DNA from: Arthrobacter agilis
GTDB taxonomy: Bacteria; Actinomycetota; Actinomycetes; Actinomycetales; Micrococcaceae
Assembly (NCBI RefSeq): GCF_030816075.1
Contig: NZ_JAUSXO010000001.1
Coordinates: forward strand, 1,922,001 to 1,986,000
Direction: 5' to 3'
Length of the DNA stretch: 64,000 nucleotides
Position 1 is the first letter of the stretch. Each line of letters opens with the position of its first letter. This document shows positions 59,575-64,000 of the stretch, in pieces. Under the pieces are notes generated by a model. That model worked only from the letters and a program-made list of their open reading frames with translations, made no database searches and was not told where the DNA came from. Position numbers and translations under genes: made by a program.

Positions 59575-60747
59575 CTAGGCTTCGGCGAAGCTGCCGTCCG
59601 GGTGTGCCGCGCCGAGCGACCGCACGGCACGCACGGACGCGACGACGGCCTGGGCGGCCACCTCGAGATCCCCCTCCGGCGTGCCCTGGGTCCATGAGAG
59701 CCGCACGGCGGTCGATGCGGTCTCCTCGTCGAGGCCGAGCGCCAGCAGCACGGCCGACGGCTCGGTGGAGCCGGCCGCGCAGGCCGATCCGCTCGAGCAG
59801 ACGACCCCGCGGCGTTCGAGCTCCAGGAGGACCGCCTCACCGTTCACGCCGGGGAAGCAGAACGAGGCGAGGTTCGGCAGCCGATGCTCGGCGTCGCCGG
59901 TCAGGATCGCCCCGGGAACGCCCTGGAGGACCGCGGCGATGAACGCGTCCCGGGCGGTCGCTGCCGTGACTGCGACGCCCGGCAGGGAGCCCTGCGCGAG
60001 TTCGAGCGCCCGTGCGAGGCCTACGGCACCGGCGACGTTCTCCGTGCCGGACCGGCGCCCGCGCTCCTGGCCGCCGCCGTGCAGCACGGGCTCGCACGGC
60101 GTCCCGGCGCGGAGGTACAGCAGCCCTATGCCCTTCGGCGTACCGAGCTTGTGGCCCGAGATGCTGAGGGCCGTGACTCCCAGACGTCCGACGTCGAGGG
60201 GAAGCCAGCCCGCGGCCTGGACGGCGTCGGAGTGGAAGGGGACGCCTGCGCGGCGGCAGACGTCGGCCAGCGCTGCGACGTCCTGCACCGTGCCCACCTC
60301 GTTGTTCGCGTACATCACGCTGCAGAGCGTCGTGGTGTCCTCGAGCGCGTCGCCCAGCACGGCCGGCGAGACGAGGCCCGTGCGGGAGACCGGCAGGACG
60401 GTGATGCGGAAGCCGTGGAAGCGGCGGAGGTGGTCGAGTACTTCCAGGACCGCCGGGTGCTCGATCGCACTCGTGACGATATGCCGTCCCCGCGGGGCGG
60501 CGAGGGCCATCCCCTTGAGCGCGAGGTTGTCGGCCTCGGTGCCACCCGAGGTGAAGACGATCTCCGACGGACGGCAGCCGAGCAGCGCCGCGATGCGCGA
60601 GCGGGCCCGTGAGAACTCGGCCGCTGCCGCCTCGCCGTAGGTGTGGTGGCTCGAGGGGTTCCCGAAGGTGGTTGTCAGGAGGGGCCACATCTCCTCGAGG
60701 ACCTCGCGCCGCGCCGGTGCGGTCGCGGCGGCGTCAAGGTAGATCAT
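59575..60747 (-). CDS. Cysteine desulfurase (NifS/IscS family), NAD-operon member
   Basis: 390 residues, PLP-dependent, releases sulfur from cysteine. YLDAAATAPARREVLEEMWP at the start; SGGTEADNLALKG; SIEH-like TSAIEHPAVLEVL; Schiff-base Lys in SISGHKLGTPKGIG; active-site Cys in VVCSSGSACAAGSTEPSAVL. The 14-base overlap with nadC shows co-transcription, so it probably supplies sulfur for the Fe-S cluster of NadA, as NadS does in other bacteria. Confidence 0.9.
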   Translation of the reverse strand: MIYLDAAATAPARREVLEEMWPLLTTTFGNPSSHHTYGEAAAAEFSRARSRIAALLGCRPSEIVFTSGGTEADNLALKGMALAAPRGRHIVTSAIEHPAVLEVLDHLRRFHGFRITVLPVSRTGLVSPAVLGDALEDTTTLCSVMYANNEVGTVQDVAALADVCRRAGVPFHSDAVQAAGWLPLDVGRLGVTALSISGHKLGTPKGIGLLYLRAGTPCEPVLHGGGQERGRRSGTENVAGAVGLARALELAQGSLPGVAVTAATARDAFIAAVLQGVPGAILTGDAEHRLPNLASFCFPGVNGEAVLLELERRGVVCSSGSACAAGSTEPSAVLLALGLDEETASTAVRLSWTQGTPEGDLEVAAQAVVASVRAVRSLGAAHPDGSFAEA

Positions 60748-61681
60748 GGCGGCCGTCCGGCCGACCAGCCCGTGGGCCCGGCACCTGGACGAAGTCCAGC
60801 CCGAGGTCCAGGGAGCGGACGCTGTGGGTGAGGGCCCCGGCGGAGATGATGTCCACGCCGGTCGCGGCGATGGCGGCCACGGTGTCCAGCCGGACGTTGC
60901 CGCTCGCCTCCACGAGCGCGCGTCCGTCGATGAGGCGTACGCCCGCGGCGAGGTCGTCGAGGCCGAAGTTGTCGAGCATGATGGTGTCCACCCCTGCGGC
61001 GAGGACCGGGCCGAGCTGGTCCAGCCGGTCGACCTCGACCTCGACGTGCACGGTGTGCGGCACCCGCGATCGCAGGGTCAGCAGGGTGTCCGTGAGGGCC
61101 TCGGGGCCGTCGACGGCGAGGAGGGCCAGGTGGTTGTCCTTGACCATGACGGCGTCGGACAGTCCGGACCGATGATTGGATCCACCGCCGCACCGGACCG
61201 CCCAGCGCTCCAGGACCCGGAGCCCGGGCGTGGTCTTGCGGGTATCGACGATGCGCGCGTGCGTGCCGGATGCGGCGTCCACGAACGAGCGTGTGAGGGT
61301 GGCGATCCCGCTGAGGCGCTGGGCGATGTTGAGTGCTGTCCGTTCGGCCGTGAGGATCCCGGCCGCCGGTCCGCTGATCTCGGCGAGGACGTCACCGGCT
61401 GCGAACCTGGAACCGTCCGCCAGCGGGAGGTCGACGCGGATGCGCGGGTCCGTCAGACGCATCGCGGCCTCGATCGCGGCGGTCCCGCAGAGGGTGCCCG
61501 GTTCGCGCGCCGTGACGGTCGCCGTCGCCTGCAGGTCGGGATGGATGAGCGCCTGGCACGTGATGTCGCCCCACGGGGCGTCCTCGGCGAGTGCAGCGGT
61601 GACGATCGCGTCGATCAGGTGCTGCGGCGGCGGGGTGGTCGACAGGGCCGTGGAGGGCGGGGTGGCGGCAGTACGGGTCAT
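60734..61681 (-). CDS. nadC: Quinolinate phosphoribosyltransferase (nicotinate-nucleotide pyrophosphorylase)
   Basis: 315 residues. Converts quinolinate and PRPP to nicotinate mononucleotide. AEDAPWGDITCQALI at the start, LNIAQRLSGIATLTRSFVDA, IVDTRKTTPGLRVLERWAVR, CGGGSNHRSGLSDAVMVKDN and VEVEVDRLDQLG hold the substrate- and phosphate-binding residues. ATG overlaps the nadB stop (ATGA). The C-terminal tail (GPRAGRPDGRHDLP) runs past the usual family end and overlaps the desulfurase start. Confidence 0.93.
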   Translation of the reverse strand: MTRTAATPPSTALSTTPPPQHLIDAIVTAALAEDAPWGDITCQALIHPDLQATATVTAREPGTLCGTAAIEAAMRLTDPRIRVDLPLADGSRFAAGDVLAEISGPAAGILTAERTALNIAQRLSGIATLTRSFVDAASGTHARIVDTRKTTPGLRVLERWAVRCGGGSNHRSGLSDAVMVKDNHLALLAVDGPEALTDTLLTLRSRVPHTVHVEVEVDRLDQLGPVLAAGVDTIMLDNFGLDDLAAGVRLIDGRALVEASGNVRLDTVAAIAATGVDIISAGALTHSVRSLDLGLDFVQVPGPRAGRPDGRHDLP

Positions 61682-63441
61682 GGCGTTGCTCCTTCGGTGG
61701 CTCGGACGTAGGACCGGCGCGGGGCGGGATGGCGGGGCGCGTCGTCGGGCTCGTCGGCGCGGAAGTGCGCACCGCAGGAGCCGGACCTGTTCGCGGCCGC
61801 GTGGACGAGGAGCCGGGCGCACAGCAGGAGGTTGGCGTTCTCGGGGTCGGGGCCGGAGCGGTAGGAGGAGAGGTGCTTGCGGGCGAGGTCGAGCCCGTCG
61901 TGCGTTCGCAGGATGCCCGCGTGGTCGGACATCAGCACCTGCAGATCGCGCCGGGTGAAGGGCTGGGTGGGTGCCTGCCCGTCCAGGTCCACGGGCTCGG
62001 CATCGAAGCGGGGCGCGTCCCCGCCGCCGCCGCCGGCGATCGCGGCCGCACAGCGGGCGCCGAAGACGACCCCTTCGAGCAGGCTGTTCGAGGCGAGCCT
62101 GTTGGCGCCGTGCACGCCGGTGCAGGCCGCCTCGCCGACGGCGAACAGCCCGGGGACGGAGGTCCGTCCGTCCGGATCGGTCCGGACGCCACCCATCCAG
62201 TAATGGGCGGCGGGGACGACCGGGACCGGTTCCGTGGACCAGTCGAACCCGTGCCGGGCGGTGAGCGCGGTCAGGGACGGGAAGCGCCGGGCCAGGAACG
62301 CGCCACCGAGCGCCGTCGCATCGAGGAGGACCCGCGGTGTCGGGCCGGTCGAGCTCTCGGATGGCTGCCGGGCGGGCCGGGAAGCGGCCTGGGTGGTGCG
62401 GGACGCAAGGTGTCCGGCGATGCCCCGGGCGACGACGTCGCGGGGCGCGAGGTCGCCGTCCGGGTGGTGGTCCGTCATGAAGGCACGGCCCTCGGCGTCG
62501 ACGAGCCGGGCCCCCTCCCCCCGCACGGCCTCCGAGAGAAGCGGGTTCCCGGGGACGTCGAGCGACGTGGGATGGAACTGGAAGAACTCGAGGTCCGCGA
62601 CCACGGCCCCCGCGCGCCACGCCAGTGCGACACCGTCACCCGTGCTGATCACGGGGTTGGTGGTGTGCTCGAACAGCTGGCCCGCGCCCCCGGTCGCCAG
62701 CACGACGGCGTCGGCCCCGATCCGCCGCACGCCCTCGTCCGTGAGGACCTCGACCCCGGTGGCGCGTGGAGCACTGCCGGGTGCCTCGTCGAGCAGCACC
62801 CGCGTCACGAAGGTGTGCTCCAGGACGCGGATCCCCTCGTCCCCGCGGACGGCTGCGGTGAGTGCGTCCACGAGTCCGGCTCCGGTGGCGTCGCCGCCGA
62901 TGTGGAGGATCCGGGCAGCCGAGTGGGCGGCCTCCCGGCCTCGTGCCAGGGTCTCGTGGGTGCCGGTTCCGCCCACTCCGGCCGGCCGGGGTCCGATGTG
63001 CTCGGTGGCTGGGGAATGTGCCGCGCCTGTCGCGCCTGTCGCCGCCCGTGCCGCACCGGAGGTGTCGAAGACGACCCCCGCCCGCTCCAGGGCGTCGATA
63101 CCGTCCGCGGCACCACGGCAGAGGACCGCGACGGCGTGCGGATCCGCCAGCCCGGCGCCGGCCGCGAGCGTGTCGGAGATGTGCGACAGCACCGTGTCCT
63201 CCGGGGCACCCGCCGTCGGGCGGTGGTCCGGACGGTCCGGCACGACGGCTGCGATCCCGCCCTGGGCGTACCTGGTGTTGCTCTCGGCGAGGGCCGCCTT
63301 CGAGAGCAGGACCACCTCCCGGCGGGGATCGAGACGGCGGAGCACCAGCGCCGTCTGCAGTCCCGCGACTCCGGCGCCGACGACGACGGCCCGGTGGGCA
63401 CCGTCGTCCGGCCGCGCGCGGACCGGGCGTCCCGGTGTCAT
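61678..63441 (-). CDS. nadB: L-aspartate oxidase
   Basis: 587 residues. FAD enzyme oxidising aspartate to iminoaspartate. FAD motif VVVGAGVAGLQTALVLRRLD, SNTRYAQGGIAAVV (substrate arm), VLATGGAGQLFEHTTNPVIS, FFQFHPTSLDVPGNPLLSEA, HYWMGGVRTDPDGRTSVPGL and GANRLASNSLLEGVVFGARC. The helical C-terminal domain ends with a Pro/His/Arg-rich tail. ATG overlaps nadA (ATGA) and the stop overlaps nadC. Confidence 0.93.
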   Translation of the reverse strand: MTPGRPVRARPDDGAHRAVVVGAGVAGLQTALVLRRLDPRREVVLLSKAALAESNTRYAQGGIAAVVPDRPDHRPTAGAPEDTVLSHISDTLAAGAGLADPHAVAVLCRGAADGIDALERAGVVFDTSGAARAATGATGAAHSPATEHIGPRPAGVGGTGTHETLARGREAAHSAARILHIGGDATGAGLVDALTAAVRGDEGIRVLEHTFVTRVLLDEAPGSAPRATGVEVLTDEGVRRIGADAVVLATGGAGQLFEHTTNPVISTGDGVALAWRAGAVVADLEFFQFHPTSLDVPGNPLLSEAVRGEGARLVDAEGRAFMTDHHPDGDLAPRDVVARGIAGHLASRTTQAASRPARQPSESSTGPTPRVLLDATALGGAFLARRFPSLTALTARHGFDWSTEPVPVVPAAHYWMGGVRTDPDGRTSVPGLFAVGEAACTGVHGANRLASNSLLEGVVFGARCAAAIAGGGGGDAPRFDAEPVDLDGQAPTQPFTRRDLQVLMSDHAGILRTHDGLDLARKHLSSYRSGPDPENANLLLCARLLVHAAANRSGSCGAHFRADEPDDAPRHPAPRRSYVRATEGATP

Positions 63442-64000
63442 GGCCGCACCGCGAGCATCCGGTTCAGGGCCACGCGGGCGGGGACGGCGACGGCGTCGGG
63501 GACGGTGATCCGGTTGAGGACCCGCCCCTCGACGAGCCCTTCGAGGACCCACGCGAGGTACCCGGGGTGGATGCGGTACATCGTGGAGCAGGGGCAGATG
63601 ACGGGGTCGAGGCAGAAGATGGTGTGCTCCGGGTACTGCGCGGCGAGCCGGTTCACCATGTTGATCTCCGTCCCGATCGCGAATGTGCTGCCGGGCGCGG
63701 CCGCGGCGATCGCCTTCTGGATGTAGTCGGTGGAGCCCGACTCGTCGGCGGCGTCCACCACGGGCATGGGGCACTCCGGGTGCACGATCACACGGACACC
63801 GGGGAATTCCGCGCGCGCCTGCTCGATCTGCGCGACGGTGAACCGCCGGTGCACGGAGCAGAACCCGTGCCAGAGGATCACGCGGGAGTCGCGCAGCGTC
63901 TGCTCGTCCGTCCCGCCCCAGGGCTTGCGTGGATTCCACATCGGCATCTGCTCGAGCGGCACGCCCATGGCCTTGGCCGTGTTGCGCCCGAGATGCTGAT
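63438..64000 (-). CDS. nadA: Quinolinate synthase, C-terminal part (runs off right edge)
   Basis: The visible 187 residues of NadA, the 4Fe-4S enzyme that condenses iminoaspartate with DHAP to quinolinate. ILWHGFCSVHRRFTVAQIEQ (cluster Cys), VHPECPMPVVDAADESGSTD (Cys), IGTEINMVNRLA and CLDPVICPCSTMYRIHPGYL (Cys) match the family. The frame is open to the right edge, reading QHLGRNTAKAMG before the first internal ATG, so the start is outside the window. Confidence 0.93.
   Translation of the reverse strand, partial: QHLGRNTAKAMGVPLEQMPMWNPRKPWGGTDEQTLRDSRVILWHGFCSVHRRFTVAQIEQARAEFPGVRVIVHPECPMPVVDAADESGSTDYIQKAIAAAAPGSTFAIGTEINMVNRLAAQYPEHTIFCLDPVICPCSTMYRIHPGYLAWVLEGLVEGRVLNRITVPDAVAVPARVALNRMLAVRP

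Overview
The window is high-GC DNA from a Gram-positive actinobacterium, most likely Arthrobacter or a near relative (Micrococcaceae). The clues are leaderless genes with TANNNT -10 boxes, a nadA-nadB-nadC-cysteine desulfurase operon, mqo, a SigB/F-type sigma factor and actinophage-type prophage genes. The genus is inferred from gene content, not proven.

Positions 1 to about 28,110 are the right-hand part of a siphoviral prophage; its left end and integrase lie outside the window. In order it holds a DNA-modification and replication module (C5-cytosine and N-type methyltransferases, RecA/RepA-type ATPase, Hjc-like resolvase, many small overlapping zinc-finger genes; 1-5.8 kb), a terminator and a tRNA-like element (5.9-6.0 kb), and a packaging module (HNH nuclease, terminase small and large subunits). 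Then come head genes (portal, scaffold, capsid, connectors), tail genes (major tail protein, frameshifted chaperones, tape measure, distal tail proteins), lysis genes (M23 endolysin, holin) and an SGNH-hydrolase tail fibre. The right end carries possible lysogenic-conversion genes (acyltransferase 3, small zinc and membrane proteins) and an excisionase-like HTH gene. It closes with a tRNA 3' fragment that looks like attR.

From 28.2 kb the DNA is chromosomal. Between 29.5 and 44 kb lies a cation-efflux gene and then a heptose/glycan cluster: gmhB, gmhA, two hldE genes, five or six glycosyltransferases, an SDR and an aldehyde dehydrogenase. Most are in tightly overlapping minus-strand operons. 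Together they could make ADP-D-glycero-D-manno-heptose and transfer it to a cell-envelope glycan, which is notable in a cell expected to lack LPS. Next come a stress-type sigma factor, a MarR regulator divergent from a bcp peroxiredoxin, and tRNA-Leu(UAG).

The 3' end of tRNA-Leu is duplicated 1.9 kb downstream. The interval is a decayed element that carries a surface protein and a broken paralogue of a gene at the right end of the 28-kb prophage. Beyond it lie a fasciclin lipoprotein, an oligopeptide-binding lipoprotein, mqo, an RND pump with a MarR regulator, a transglutaminase, an SDR, a lipoprotein and the NAD operon, which runs off the right edge.

Five chromosomal genes (GT2, hldE copy 1, GT9, GT4-like, RND pump) are each broken by one apparent extra G or C in a short G/C run. 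This pattern points to consensus errors as much as to real decay. No CRISPR array, complete insertion sequence or rRNA gene was seen.
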